Shown: positions 17,701 to 26,918, numbered from the stretch's first letter. The stretch is 64,000 nucleotides of DNA from JAFTYO01 sp045613125 (GCA_045613125.1 JAZLAM010000003.1:1-64000); one strand, 5' to 3'. Translations and numbers: made by a program. Notes: generated by a model not told the origin, from the sequence alone.

Positions 17701-18983
17701 CCTTTACCAAGCCATGCACTATAAGGGTCATTATAATAGCGTCCCAAATGAGCCACAACACAATCTTCTGAATTTTTTAATCTTTGTATGACCTCTTTGT
17801 GTAAAGTTTTCATGCGATTATATTCTACAAATGTTTCTTTGAAATTATCCAATTGTTGTATTAAATTATGAAGTGTTGTTGCTTCATTTAGTGTAAAGGC
17901 AATTGCATTAGTAGCTTGCAAATCTTCAAACTGATCAGCCGTACCCTTAAATGCGGATTGAGCTGTTCTTGACTTAACAGAAACAATATTTCCCGCTGCT
18001 TTCTTTATATTACTTAAATCAATTTTTTTAAACAATGAAGCTAAACCACCCCCTTGTTGTGCATAAGAAGATGATGACTTTATGCCAAATTCAAAAAAGC
18101 CATTTAACGAAGCCTCTTTATCTCCTATAGCTTCTTTGGGTCTTATACCTTTTCTTAAGGCTTGTGCTGCCTCATATTGAGCATCAAGAGCACTTAATTC
18201 TTCCGTAATTCTCAAAATAGAATCATAAATATTTACTACTTTGTAATAATTAACCCAAGAACCAAGCTCGTCATTTGCTTCTCCTGTTTCTCCGCTGATT
18301 TCCGGTGTTGCCTCAACCGTTGTGCCTAAGACATATTTATCACTCATGCCATCAACTTCTTTCTGCAAAACCTCCATACGCTCATTCATATCACGTGCAG
18401 TAATATATAATTCAATCATAGCGTCTTGGCTCAGTTCAACAGCTTTATCGGTATAAGCTTTTTTTACACTTTCTTGATCCTGAGGATATTTTTTTAATAT
18501 ATCTGCCGGATACTGCCCAAATAAGACATCAAAAGCCTCAACTATTGATTCTTCGCTACTTATATCGGCAACTTGACACTCCTTAATTTCTCTTGATGTA
18601 GCTATAGCAGAATCCCCTTCTTTCTTACTATGTAAAGCTCCCGTAATATTATTAACTTTTTCTCCTATAAAATTGCTGGCTTTATCTTTAAAATCTGCTA
18701 TTTTTTCCTCAAAACCATCTTTAACATCATTTATTTTACTTTCAATATCAGCTTTAGTTTTCTTTATTTTATCTAACACCTCAGTAACTTTTTGTTGTGC
18801 CTTTTCCATACCGCTAACAGCTACATTTCCCCCACCTTCAACACCACCTGAAGCATCAGCAACGCCATCAAAAGATATACTCCAAGGCATCGGAGGTAAC
18901 AAAAATGCTTCAGCATTTCTTATAATTGTAAAGACGCACAATGTTACAACCAAAAATTTTCTCATATATAAACGTCTTTCCAT
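14742..18983 (-). CDS. Large exported coiled-coil protein in the VirB5/VirB6 slot (1413 aa)
   Basis: Not recognised as a named family. I place the start at 18983, 11 nt after the upstream stop, because AGGGGGA precedes that ATG; a start at 19010 would overlap the previous gene and lack a site. Residues up to about 28 form a signal peptide (FLVVTLCVFTIIRNAEA). Long heptad-rich helices occupy about 60-140, 650-830 and 1270-1390. A cysteine-containing region (about 385-460) includes CTYTDDLGIFCDENIKV. Near residues 1095-1125 there is one 17-residue unit of the giant-protein type (DEDGDVIGTADSSGKIL). There is no membrane span beyond the signal, so it is not an ordinary VirB6. It probably acts in the periplasm as part of the secretion apparatus. 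Confidence 0.6.
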   Translation of the reverse strand: MERRLYMRKFLVVTLCVFTIIRNAEAFLLPPMPWSISFDGVADASGGVEGGGNVAVSGMEKAQQKVTEVLDKIKKTKADIESKINDVKDGFEEKIADFKDKASNFIGEKVNNITGALHSKKEGDSAIATSREIKECQVADISSEESIVEAFDVLFGQYPADILKKYPQDQESVKKAYTDKAVELSQDAMIELYITARDMNERMEVLQKEVDGMSDKYVLGTTVEATPEISGETGEANDELGSWVNYYKVVNIYDSILRITEELSALDAQYEAAQALRKGIRPKEAIGDKEASLNGFFEFGIKSSSSYAQQGGGLASLFKKIDLSNIKKAAGNIVSVKSRTAQSAFKGTADQFEDLQATNAIAFTLNEATTLHNLIQQLDNFKETFVEYNRMKTLHKEVIQRLKNSEDCVVAHLGRYYNDPYSAWLGKGCTYTDDLGIFCDENIKVTKENLRNITEGDHLCKSDKTKICSKFDLNRYERRGGLSGWLLSAYQVAKAAKTLDVTTDDLSPQVNDVEISGVPEVSNLEDMEEVEANGIAASEQGLNDASLSPSEEEKMLENDRERDVLAWHLGAITAKKLGAEMSSNGSSVYGLLKNKYPLWNDEKYFYDKYLEGKYSNMEVFIKSVDLRDVVLHIAEKINDSLYVVEDEEEKQQEGYEGPKMLDVLFEEVLEYNKIGFEALKNKVSEISAPQINNLEILQNSWDARFRQTNEELEKTLETQGKLIESIYTQLDEKNVSLNEAKKRHNAAKEEKANIESNIKAEKIMLETSAARSAKSSHVDAKTFEQSAEKNIEESKKAVDVSIKNAEAALVDINALRDQTDTLKERLNTYNNVIEKIKENHIKKVAQLQYQKELALTTEYGNIQKITAPDLVSLLNDATDTKGIIFNNIINLANRVEEIVRNNALEAIKDGYEEIVALGDDRFDVTKYSIIEKIHTNVMNRIKNPPVDLDDVLGVLTGYVDLEPIEKLVANMMVQSLFNHICPDNNCYKSDTQYYVALTPNGKDFTIPKTITPSYTPPLREIVHLDGVDFDNLNISKDLVMEKSAFINQSKGNISDAEGTNIMLDLVPPIWSILLGDKGFVERDVPIIPLFEQEISAAVLIDEDGDVIGTADSSGKILNDLNIKIGQVSKIDELMKGGIYPCSFQGKGIDVYKGNYALVANKNYPTCKHIKSLDTKGVKKTFTTLDGVEIRIREKASIQGVNMSELSLFVRMTPEGLMFNEDIKNIMEYLDNLDDDYDKEEKNKNDNVMLNKNQFGDYLKFVEQELEFQKSLEQLDVKVENARNTLKEEFSKFNYTPEEKFDLSNSKTYNEIVQIMNQEKDKRVEDVSKKLKNYKAKNDLLKEKIEQLNNTLAMLKLDSKEQVNLSDSMSVDSLQKELKRAQADKDAMKGYDKEVEKSYDEKTDGYMAPYCAVY

Positions 18984-18993
18984 AACTTCCCCC

Positions 18994-20205
18994 TTATTTT
19001 GCCTGAACACTATCTAAAAAGCTTTTTTTACCTTCATCAGAAACAATATCTTCTTCGGTAAACACATAATTGTCTAAATTTAATACAGCAGGATCTTTAT
19101 CATAGTTTTTCAGTCTATAATCCTGATTGTTCATATTTAGAGCAGTTTTTAATTTCATATTCGCTAATAGTAGCTTATTATAATCATGTAAAAGTTTGGT
19201 TTCCTGAATTTTCTGTTCTATAGACATACCTATTGTAGACACCTGCTGATCGGCACCCATTATATTATCCTGAATTTGATAAGAATTATCTTCACTTGCA
19301 TCTGCAGTATTTTTAAATTTTACAGCAGCTACGAATGCTTCAGCCATAGCATCAATAAGAGCATCTGTACGATTTTTTCTTACCCTTGAAATTGTATCGG
19401 CATCTTCTTGTTCTTCAGGAAGTAAAAAATTATCTTCTATAACCTTATTATAATCTGCTGTTCTATCTGCCGGAGATTTTTGCAACATACCGGTAACAGA
19501 TCCCAAACTTAAATTACCAAACTTGCTTTTCGCATTTTCATAAAGAGAATCTAACTTACCAGTAACAGTTTCTTTTGCCGCACTTAAAGCTTGATAGCTA
19601 GCATCTGATTTCAAAATTTGGCTATCACCACTGAAAATGTCGTTCATTTCACTTTGATACTTTTGAACATGTTGTTCATTTTCGCTTATTACAGAAGAAA
19701 AAATTTGCTCTGTACTAGCATCTGCTCCATCTCCTAACATTGCTTTTAATACATTGATATTTTCCTCTGCGGCTTGTTTTTTACCGGCTGCTTGAGTATA
19801 TAAAGCATTTTTTCTATCTTGCATATCAACATCGAGACCTTTGCTCTCATTTTTAAGCTTATTAGGAGTATTTGCTAAGCTGTCTTCTGCTTGAGATAAT
19901 TGTTCCTCATATGATGCGTCATTGTCATCGCCATATCCCGGTATATGTGATTTAATAGTTTCTATTGCATTTTGAGCTTTAAGTTTGATTTTTTCAAACA
20001 ATGCTTTGGCCTCTGTTCCTTTTTGATAAACTTCCTTACCCATAGCTGCAGCATCAGTTACAACACTAGAACCTTCACCCAAATCACCAACAAAATCTAG
20101 AGGAGCTCTTTCTAAAGCCGATAAAACATCAAGCTTCGGACCAGCTTTTGTCTCAAAAGACAATACAGATAATAAAGCTATAAGTATAATATATTTTTTA
20201 TTCAT
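18994..20205 (-). CDS. Exported coiled-coil protein, VirB5/TrbJ-like (403 aa)
   Basis: Start set at 20205, where ATG follows CGGAGG at good spacing and opens directly on a signal peptide (MNKKYIILIALLSVLSFETK). The upstream ATG at 20232 overlaps the previous gene, has no binding site and would add nine basic residues. The mature protein is predicted almost entirely helical, with charged heptads throughout and no further membrane span. The C-terminal portion (ETKLLHDYNKLLLANMKLKT) resembles the helical ends of VirB5/TrbJ minor-pilin proteins, as do its two upstream neighbours. The stop is 11 nt before the next start. Product name is inferred from architecture and position. Confidence 0.55.
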   Translation of the reverse strand: MNKKYIILIALLSVLSFETKAGPKLDVLSALERAPLDFVGDLGEGSSVVTDAAAMGKEVYQKGTEAKALFEKIKLKAQNAIETIKSHIPGYGDDNDASYEEQLSQAEDSLANTPNKLKNESKGLDVDMQDRKNALYTQAAGKKQAAEENINVLKAMLGDGADASTEQIFSSVISENEQHVQKYQSEMNDIFSGDSQILKSDASYQALSAAKETVTGKLDSLYENAKSKFGNLSLGSVTGMLQKSPADRTADYNKVIEDNFLLPEEQEDADTISRVRKNRTDALIDAMAEAFVAAVKFKNTADASEDNSYQIQDNIMGADQQVSTIGMSIEQKIQETKLLHDYNKLLLANMKLKTALNMNNQDYRLKNYDKDPAVLNLDNYVFTEEDIVSDEGKKSFLDSVQAK

Positions 20206-20209
20206 GGCC

Positions 20210-20860
20210 TTATTCCTCCGTTTCTTCGTCATTTTGATAGTTTTGAATTTCTAAGGTATATTCAAACGAATGAATATAAGCTTGTGTCATTAGAATATCA
20301 TTCCATCTTTTTGAAGACGTAATCATTTGTTGGGTAGCAGCTTTTTGTGCTGCCGCTAAGGTGCTTAAATCAGGCTCTTCGCTCTCTTCTTTTTTAAGTT
20401 CTTGTCTTTTTAATATCGATCTTGCAAATAATATACTTATATTTTTAAACTTTTCTTCGTTTACCACTTCATTAAGAGCTTTTTGTGCCGCTATGTTATC
20501 TTGCATGCCTCGTGTACGACTATATGCTTGCTTTGTTGCCTCTAAACTTTCATTATCTGTCTGCTCCGGATCATCACTTTGAAGTGCATCCATAACAACT
20601 GTTTTAAGTACACCTATCGGATCTTCGATAAAATCTTTGATTTTATTCATAACATTTTGGATTTTATCCCGCCCTGTATTAATTGCCGCTCTTGTTTTAT
20701 TAACAACATCGGCAGCGTCATAATACATCTTTTTTCCTTCTTCAACTCTTGAAACGACATTTTCTACAACAACATTTATAGGCTCAATATCAGCAATTGC
20801 CGCTTTAGAAAAAACAGTCATCGATAACAGTAGTACTATATATATTGATGGCTTAGACAT
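20210..20860 (-). CDS. Exported helical protein, VirB5/TrbJ-like (216 aa)
   Basis: The signal peptide spans about residues 1-23 (SIYIVLLLSMTVFSKAAIA), preceded by GGGAGC. The remainder is helical and polar: a proximal amphipathic region around residues 30-75 and a C-terminal helix (AATQQMITSSKRWNDILMTQ) followed by a very acidic tail. Length, export signal and helix pattern fit VirB5/TrbJ-type minor-pilus subunits, and the gene follows virB4 and another such protein, the usual virB5 site. Identity to a named family cannot be established by eye. Confidence 0.55.
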   Translation of the reverse strand: MSKPSIYIVLLLSMTVFSKAAIADIEPINVVVENVVSRVEEGKKMYYDAADVVNKTRAAINTGRDKIQNVMNKIKDFIEDPIGVLKTVVMDALQSDDPEQTDNESLEATKQAYSRTRGMQDNIAAQKALNEVVNEEKFKNISILFARSILKRQELKKEESEEPDLSTLAAAQKAATQQMITSSKRWNDILMTQAYIHSFEYTLEIQNYQNDEETEE

Positions 20861-20875
20861 ATCTTTGCTCCCTGT

Positions 20876-22612
20876 TTATTCCTCATCATAGTGAGAAGCG
20901 TCTATTTGTTCAATAGCAAGCAAGCTTTCTTGAACTATACGACTAGACATTGAATGCATCAACCTTAATAAAAGTTCCTGATTTGCCTTATTTACTTCAC
21001 CCACATAAGAAACCTCTTCTCTTTCGTTTGTAAGAGCTGTTGCTTTACTTTCCAAATCTTCTGCAACATCGGTATCAAAAGAAGAAGCGTATTTTTTATC
21101 ACTAATCGATGATGCTAAATCTGCAGCTACCTGCTCATGCATAGCCTTTTTATATTCTTCTCGACAAGCAAGAGCTTCTTCTTTGTCCTGATTATTCATA
21201 CATAAAACCCAAGTTTTAAAACACTCTTTTACCTTATCTTCATTTTCAGCATCTTCAAAACTTAAGTTGCATTTAGCCGCAAAAATATCTGAAAAAACAA
21301 ATCGTCCATCATCTGTAGTTCCCCCCTTAAAGCTCGAAGACAGTTGTGCAAAAGAAGAAGAAGACACAATATTAAAATCTAAATTACTCGTTTTGAACAT
21401 TCTAGAAGAAACTGATGGCTTAGTGTTGATTTTTGGTTTACTCGTTGCAGAATCTTTTGCTGATGAAACAACCGGAAGAACATTATTAACAGGAAGAGTA
21501 TTTACTGTTGTATTTCCAAGCTCTCGTCCGACACTAACATTCGGCAAATTAACAGTCGGATTTTTAAGTGTAACTGATGTGTTTGTCTCAACTTTTAACA
21601 CTTCAGGCTTAGTTGTAGTTTCCGTTCTAACATCTGCTGATGTTTTTGGCACACTTATAGTTTTAGAACCTGTATCCACTTTCGGCACAACAACCGCATT
21701 AGATGTTTTTAATGCTTGTGTTGTATTTTCAGTCTTTAACGAAGATGCAGAAAAAGACACTGTTTTATTATTTGATCCTACCGACGAAACAACCGGCTTT
21801 TCTACCTTATTTGAAGTATTAACATTAGCAGTTTTACCATTAAGAGATGTAGAAGCATTCGTTGTTTTATTCAAAACCGCAGGAGTGTTTACAGATTCTG
21901 AAACCGTAAAACTTCTACCTGTGGAATTAGAGTTTAAATTAACAACCTTATTTGTAGCATTTCCTACATTTGCTGTAGTTTTAATTTCAGTATTTTCTAT
22001 TGTTTTATTTGCAACTGTTGTTGATGTTATATTTTGGCTTAAATTTGTATTATTTTTCTCTAGAGTTGTATCTTTAGAGCTATTATTTTTCAAGCCATCG
22101 TTTCTGTTCTGACCGGCTATATCAACAACCCTATTTGTTGTTTCTTTAGCTTGATCAACAACTCCAGTAACTTGATTTGTAATACCTTTGGCTTGATCCA
22201 CAGCATTTGTAACCGTACTCTTAGCTCCTTCAACAGCATTCGTTACTTCATTTTTTATATCTGATACCCTGTCTATTCCATTTTCTATTTTCGTTCTCAA
22301 ATCTTTAAGTCGTTCCAAATTTTTTAGCTTTTTAGCTTCTTTGGTTGCCTTTCTTACCTTCTCCAACGCCTCATCTTTAAATTTCATTATTGAGCTTATT
22401 CCATCGCCCAAAGCTAAAAGCTCTTTACTTTGGCTTATGGTAGATTGAGCTGTTGACACATATGACTGAGCACTCGTTATAACACCTTTAATAGTACCGG
22501 CAACCTCAGCTATATCAAAAGAAGGGAAACCAAAAGAGTAACAAGGAGGCGTCCATAATATTATTCCGAAACAAACAGGAATAATATATTTTAGTATATC
22601 ACTTTTTTTCAT
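20876..22612 (-). CDS. Exported VirB5/TrbJ-like protein with long Thr/Asn/Ser/Val-rich linker (578 aa)
   Basis: AAGGAGG precedes the ATG. A signal peptide spans about residues 1-26. Residues 30-110 are helical (AQSYVSTAQSTISQSKELLA), typical of the VirB5/TrbJ N-terminal half. Residues 130-400 are a low-complexity linker rich in V, T, N, S and K, a region of the type seen in exposed or disordered spacers. The C-terminal 140 residues return to a helical domain with four cysteines (AAKCNLSF, VKECFKTWVLCMNN, ALACREEYK) and end in another TrbJ-like helix. It follows virB4 by 80 nt, the standard virB5 position. Minor pilin or tip adhesin is the likely role. Confidence 0.6.
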   Translation of the reverse strand: MKKSDILKYIIPVCFGIILWTPPCYSFGFPSFDIAEVAGTIKGVITSAQSYVSTAQSTISQSKELLALGDGISSIMKFKDEALEKVRKATKEAKKLKNLERLKDLRTKIENGIDRVSDIKNEVTNAVEGAKSTVTNAVDQAKGITNQVTGVVDQAKETTNRVVDIAGQNRNDGLKNNSSKDTTLEKNNTNLSQNITSTTVANKTIENTEIKTTANVGNATNKVVNLNSNSTGRSFTVSESVNTPAVLNKTTNASTSLNGKTANVNTSNKVEKPVVSSVGSNNKTVSFSASSLKTENTTQALKTSNAVVVPKVDTGSKTISVPKTSADVRTETTTKPEVLKVETNTSVTLKNPTVNLPNVSVGRELGNTTVNTLPVNNVLPVVSSAKDSATSKPKINTKPSVSSRMFKTSNLDFNIVSSSSFAQLSSSFKGGTTDDGRFVFSDIFAAKCNLSFEDAENEDKVKECFKTWVLCMNNQDKEEALACREEYKKAMHEQVAADLASSISDKKYASSFDTDVAEDLESKATALTNEREEVSYVGEVNKANQELLLRLMHSMSSRIVQESLLAIEQIDASHYDEE

Positions 22613-22692
22613 TATTACCTCCTTAACAATTAGCTCTTACATATTAATATTGTATCATATATTTTTGTTATTCTAAAGTTTTTTTTGCATAT

Positions 22693-25125
22693 TTATGAAA
22701 TATTTAAATATTTTGTAACAAAATTATCCTCACCATATTCCTTAATCAATTCTTCCACTAACAAAACATTTTTTCTACCGGAATTATAAAGTTTCAAATA
22801 TGGCCCCAACGCCCCTAAATTCACATCTAAAATCACAGACTCTCCGGTTGCCGGACGAGAAAGCAAAATTGCATACGGAAAATCTCGATAAGAACGTCCA
22901 AACACAAAATCAAGTTCACTTTGTGTCAGATTCCAAGTTGCATAGTCTTCCGGCATTGCCTGCGGATTTCTAAAAAATAAAACCGTTTGACACTGTCCTC
23001 TGATGACCTCTCCCACTCCTAACCTATCTATAATGTTAGGTTGCTGAAAAGCACACAAATACGCCTGACGCTTTTTTCGTCCTTCTTGTAAACCTATAAT
23101 AAAATAATCCTTAAACATCGGATGTTTTAACATCGGCGCAGTCTCGTCTATCATAATCAATGACGGCACACCTGTTTCACCAGTTTCAGATTGTATACGG
23201 TGCATAATGTAGCTAATAACAGCCGGTGCCAAGGTTTCATCTTCAAATATATGCGTAAAATCAAATGCCATAAAACGTTTAGATTTCAAATCCAGGCTAT
23301 CGGTATCAGCATTAAAAATATTGCCATATTGATCAGGGTTAACCCAACGATACAATTCTCTCCGCATCACACCTGTAGGCGAAAAACAACTCTTATACAA
23401 ATTTTTCATAATACGTTCTTCCGGACGCAAATAATCAAAAGCGGTAGTAACAGCTCTTGCGACTTCACGTTCAGATAAAGCATCATCTGCCATAGTAATC
23501 GCTTTCATCCAACGACGTAAAAAAGCCCTATTGTTAGCTGTATTACTAGCATCAAACGGATTGAGAGATACGTTTTTTTCATCTCCGTCAAAACCTATAT
23601 ATGCACCGCCGACAGCTCTGGTAAAAATTTCAGCACCACGGTGACGATCAAAGAAAAACACTTTCAAATCGCGATGTCGCATAGCTTGTCCAGCTAAAAA
23701 TGTAAGCAACGTTGTTTTACCTTGTCCTGTCGGACCGATAATACAACAGTGCGCAACAGCAGATTCTTCAGGAGACACATGGAACTGAAACTTATATGCA
23801 GAACCCGACATAGTTCTAAATATTGTAATAGCACCCGGCCCCCAATCGCTTTTACCAAAACCTTCAGATGGCTTATCAAAGCACACAGCCATTGCCACTA
23901 CTCTTGATAAGTAACGATAAGTTCTGGGGTATGTATCATATGTAGGAAACTGACTAAAGAATGTAGCTTGCGTTACCCATCCTTCACGAACCGGAGTTAC
24001 ACCATATGAACGACAAATACGTTGAACTTCACTCTCACCAAAATCAAGCTCTTCTTGAGATCTGCCCCTGATAATAATACTCAAAGCATATTCTGTTAAA
24101 GCCTGATAATCAGCATCACTATCTTCAATAGTTGCCAAAGCTTGTGAATATTGATCTAAAACTTCAGAAGAAAAACTGGTTAAAGCTGCCATACGTTGCT
24201 GTTGCAACAAAATCATTCGTGCTTGAGGTTTAAAAATCGGTCTTATATTATGCATCATAACCAATTCGCAATCTATGGATAATAGAGAAACAATCATGCT
24301 TTCATCCATATAATCACCTGTAGTTCTTATCCCCATAGTAATTTCATATAGCTCTTTATTACCTGAAAAGAACTTAATAATACCTTTTTCACGTGTAAAA
24401 TGTATATGATCTGCCGTAAGCATTTCTCTAAGCTCATTATTTTTTGCATTTCTAACCTTTGGTTGTGGCTTTGACACCGGAGAACATATTCTTGAAAAAA
24501 CATACAACGGACTATCAACTGCTTTACTTTCAGGCGTTTCATAAAGCTGAGAAACACCATATTCACTCAAAGTCGAAACCAAAGACTGACAAGCATAGTT
24601 TAAATCTTTTAGTGCATCTTTTCTATCGGGAACGGACAACACAACATAATGAGTATTGCTAAAAATCCTTTCCATACCGGAAAACCATATCTCAGAAACC
24701 TTTGCTAAAACATCATTATTAAAATCGCCCTTATCGTTTTCCAAAGCGTTTAATTCTCGTAAGGTTAAAATTCGGCTGGTAACCTGCAATTCTGACATAT
24801 TATCAATCCAAGCTTTGCGAGCTTCCATCATCGAATATACTTTTTCCGGCGTTGCAGAAGCCAAATCCATACCTGTTATTCTAAAAACTCTCACAAAAGA
24901 ACCGTTAATACACCTAATCGTCATACCGTCTTCCATAAGAGAAGCAAAAGGCAAAAAGTCAGAAACTCGAGATTCCCGAGGCTGAGGCAACACTATATTT
25001 CCAAACTTAGAAATCGATAACGCAGTAAAAGCGATAGCCGACACAAAACCAATAACAGCCACCAACACCTCAATACTGGTCAAGCCATCAACAAACATTG
25101 TAAAAAAATCAAAATCAAGGTTCAA
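22693..25125 (-). CDS. virB4: VirB4-family T4SS ATPase
   Basis: 810 residues, the usual VirB4 length. The start is TTG at 25125 with AGGGGA upstream, overlapping the virB3 stop by 11 nt. One hydrophobic segment lies near the N-terminus. Walker A is GPTGQGKTT at about 465-473, Walker B SLIMIDE at about 652-658, followed by the family signature EGRKKRQAYLCAFQQPNIID and a GQCQTVLFFRNP stretch. VirB4 energises pilus biogenesis and substrate transfer at the inner membrane. Virb3-virB4 adjacency is typical. All catalytic motifs are intact. Confidence 0.93.
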   Translation of the reverse strand: MNLDFDFFTMFVDGLTSIEVLVAVIGFVSAIAFTALSISKFGNIVLPQPRESRVSDFLPFASLMEDGMTIRCINGSFVRVFRITGMDLASATPEKVYSMMEARKAWIDNMSELQVTSRILTLRELNALENDKGDFNNDVLAKVSEIWFSGMERIFSNTHYVVLSVPDRKDALKDLNYACQSLVSTLSEYGVSQLYETPESKAVDSPLYVFSRICSPVSKPQPKVRNAKNNELREMLTADHIHFTREKGIIKFFSGNKELYEITMGIRTTGDYMDESMIVSLLSIDCELVMMHNIRPIFKPQARMILLQQQRMAALTSFSSEVLDQYSQALATIEDSDADYQALTEYALSIIIRGRSQEELDFGESEVQRICRSYGVTPVREGWVTQATFFSQFPTYDTYPRTYRYLSRVVAMAVCFDKPSEGFGKSDWGPGAITIFRTMSGSAYKFQFHVSPEESAVAHCCIIGPTGQGKTTLLTFLAGQAMRHRDLKVFFFDRHRGAEIFTRAVGGAYIGFDGDEKNVSLNPFDASNTANNRAFLRRWMKAITMADDALSEREVARAVTTAFDYLRPEERIMKNLYKSCFSPTGVMRRELYRWVNPDQYGNIFNADTDSLDLKSKRFMAFDFTHIFEDETLAPAVISYIMHRIQSETGETGVPSLIMIDETAPMLKHPMFKDYFIIGLQEGRKKRQAYLCAFQQPNIIDRLGVGEVIRGQCQTVLFFRNPQAMPEDYATWNLTQSELDFVFGRSYRDFPYAILLSRPATGESVILDVNLGALGPYLKLYNSGRKNVLLVEELIKEYGEDNFVTKYLNIS

Positions 25126-25405
25126 ATTTATTCCCCTTTTCTGAATATAAATTTTTGGAAGTCAGGTTAGTTTGCCCAAAAGCTTGTATCATTGCCGAAA
25201 GATGCGGATCTTTGAATCCAGCCATAACGATTGCCCCATGAGCTAAGAGTATGCTAAAAATAAACATCAAAGGATTAATATTCCAAACACCCATTGCCAT
25301 AAACATAAGAGGAAATTGCAAACCCATGTTTAAAACGACAGGAAGCACCGGCCCCCAAAATATTTTTGGAGGCTGAGCAACTGCTTTTAAAACCATATCA
25401 CGCAT
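25115..25405 (-). CDS. virB3: VirB3-like T4SS inner-membrane protein
   Basis: 96 residues with two hydrophobic segments (about 18-37 and 42-62) and the VirB3/TrbD-like tail FKDPHLSAMIQAFGQT. The N-terminal AQPPKIFWGPVLPVV corresponds to the RP-x-x-x-x-G-V-P region of the family. GTAGGAGAT precedes the ATG. VirB3 is a small inner-membrane component that works with VirB4, and the two genes overlap here. A clear promoter lies just upstream. Confidence 0.85.
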   Translation of the reverse strand: MRDMVLKAVAQPPKIFWGPVLPVVLNMGLQFPLMFMAMGVWNINPLMFIFSILLAHGAIVMAGFKDPHLSAMIQAFGQTNLTSKNLYSEKGNKFEP

Positions 25406-25433
25406 CTTAATCTCCTACACAACAATCTAATTT

Positions 25434-25462
25434 AATATAGACATAGCACGTAATAGCGTCAA
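25434..25462 (-). promoter_or_regulatory. Sigma-70-type promoter ahead of virB3-virB4
   Basis: On the minus strand TTGACG (25462-25457), a 17-nt spacer and TATATT (25439-25434) lie in the 101-bp gap between the third VirB2-like gene and virB3. This would let virB3 onwards be transcribed separately from the pilin genes. Confidence 0.65.
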
Positions 25463-25506
25463 TTATTTTATAAAAACAATCCACCATACAGCTTTATGTA
25501 TCCACA

Positions 25507-26469
25507 TTATTTACCTAAACCTAATCGTCCTCCTAAACGGCCAAGATCCTTACCTAAAGCGCCAACAGAAGAACCCATACCGGCCCAACCTTGTACACCG
25601 CCTACACCATTTGCTACGCCCCCTTTGGCGCCAGATAAAATATCGCTAAGGCCGGTCAGTCCGAAATAGTTACTAACATTCATACCTTCACCTAAAACAC
25701 CATTTAAATTAGACCCTATATTAGTAGCCGAACTCGAAACTGCCGTAGATAAGCCTATAATTTTATCAAGGAAATTTCCGTCTCCGGATAAAACATCACC
25801 TATTGCCGTCGCACCCATAACCACACCATTAACAACACCTTTACCAGCCTCAACCATGTCTATTGCATTATTAGCTGCATTTATAAAGTCTTGAGTTCCC
25901 GAGATAGCTGAGTTCATAAAATCTTTGAATGACATTTTTTGCTCGGCTCCAGTTGCCAAACCATCGCCATATAAATCTCCTCGAGGAACAATTATATCCG
26001 GAGCCTCAGGAGCTAGAGGATCTGTATTACTATAAGGATTTTGAAGCTTAATATCATCTTCCGGACATTTTCCGGGGGGACAATTGGTTGTATTCGATGC
26101 ATCAGACCCAGTAATTGAAGTATCATCTTCTCTTAAAAAATTATCATAATTAAGCTCATTATCTTCCATTTTATATCCGCTGAAATATTCAATAAAAGGC
26201 ATCATCAATGCTAAAATTGTTAAGCTTATCATAATATAGCTCAAATGCTTGAAACTAATCTTATTAAAGATTGCCAAGAAAGCAAACATCACCAGACCAA
26301 AGCCGGCAATGATATAAACAATTTTACGAACATCCTTAACGGTGCTTATCATTTTTGCCTGAATAGTATCAAACACATCTCCGGCCGCAAAAGATATCGT
26401 CGGCGTAAACATTGTTACCAAAAACACTAACAACATAATTTTAAAAGAACACTTAAAATAAACTTTCAT
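25507..26469 (-). CDS. VirB2-like pilin with long C-terminal extension (320 aa)
   Basis: Start placed at 26469, where GGAGGTG is correctly spaced and the protein opens on a signal peptide (residues about 1-27, ending S-F-A-A). An earlier ATG at 26502 has no site. The mature N-terminus has the two-helix VirB2/TrbC layout: VRKIVYIIAGFGLVMFAFLA, a short F-N-K-I-S-F-K loop, then a second membrane helix (YIMISLTILALMMPFI). About 220 extra residues follow, first acidic and Pro/Cys containing, then Gly/Ala/Ser-rich. Conventional VirB2 lacks such a tail. It may be a specialised or capping subunit. Third of three tandem paralogues. Confidence 0.7.
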   Translation of the reverse strand: MKVYFKCSFKIMLLVFLVTMFTPTISFAAGDVFDTIQAKMISTVKDVRKIVYIIAGFGLVMFAFLAIFNKISFKHLSYIMISLTILALMMPFIEYFSGYKMEDNELNYDNFLREDDTSITGSDASNTTNCPPGKCPEDDIKLQNPYSNTDPLAPEAPDIIVPRGDLYGDGLATGAEQKMSFKDFMNSAISGTQDFINAANNAIDMVEAGKGVVNGVVMGATAIGDVLSGDGNFLDKIIGLSTAVSSSATNIGSNLNGVLGEGMNVSNYFGLTGLSDILSGAKGGVANGVGGVQGWAGMGSSVGALGKDLGRLGGRLGLGK

Positions 26470-26515
26470 AATACACCTCCGATATAAAATTTCATCAATC
26501 AAGCATTATTGAAAA

Positions 26516-26893
26516 CTATATAACCCAATCATCTTCTTCTCCTTGACCGGGATTAATCAACGTATCAGAAATTCCCTCCACACTAACATCAGCTCCCGTT
26601 CCGGCAACCATATATTTAATTGCAGCAACAGTAGTACCGATAACAACCAAGCCTATTATAATGGCACTTAGCCATTTCCAATTCAAGACGCCAAAAAAAC
26701 CGCCGATTGCAACAGCGATAATACCAAAACCGGCGGCACCGAAAATAATCTTACGCATACCGCCGAAAATTTCCCAGCCTGTTTTTGTCAAATCTTCAAA
26801 AACAGCATACGCATCTGCTACGCATAAAATCGAAGAAAGAGCAAAAACAGATATCCCCGCAAAAACATATTTCTTTAAATTTATACCCAGCAT
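26516..26893 (-). CDS. VirB2/TrbC-like pilin (copy 2)
   Basis: 125 residues from the ATG at 26893, chosen because AGGAG sits 7 nt upstream; the ATG at 26899 is too close to it. A signal peptide ends A-D-A-Y-A near residue 29. The mature chain has the VirB2 pattern of two membrane helices (IIFGAAGFGIIAVAIGGFFG and LSAIIIGLVVIGTTVAAI) joined by a short basic W-K loop, then an acidic tail. VirB2 subunits form the conjugative pilus. The second loop motif is shared with copy 1 (K-W-P-W there, N-W-K-W here). Confidence 0.8.
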   Translation of the reverse strand: MLGINLKKYVFAGISVFALSSILCVADAYAVFEDLTKTGWEIFGGMRKIIFGAAGFGIIAVAIGGFFGVLNWKWLSAIIIGLVVIGTTVAAIKYMVAGTGADVSVEGISDTLINPGQGEEDDWVI

Positions 26894-26918
26894 AATCATT
26901 CTCCTAACTTAAAATTTA

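Noticed and set aside
21267..22112. Long plus-strand open frame opposite the 578-residue VirB5-like gene
   Set aside because: It is antisense to the low-complexity linker, lacks a start signal and reads as a mirrored translation of Thr/Val/Asn codons.
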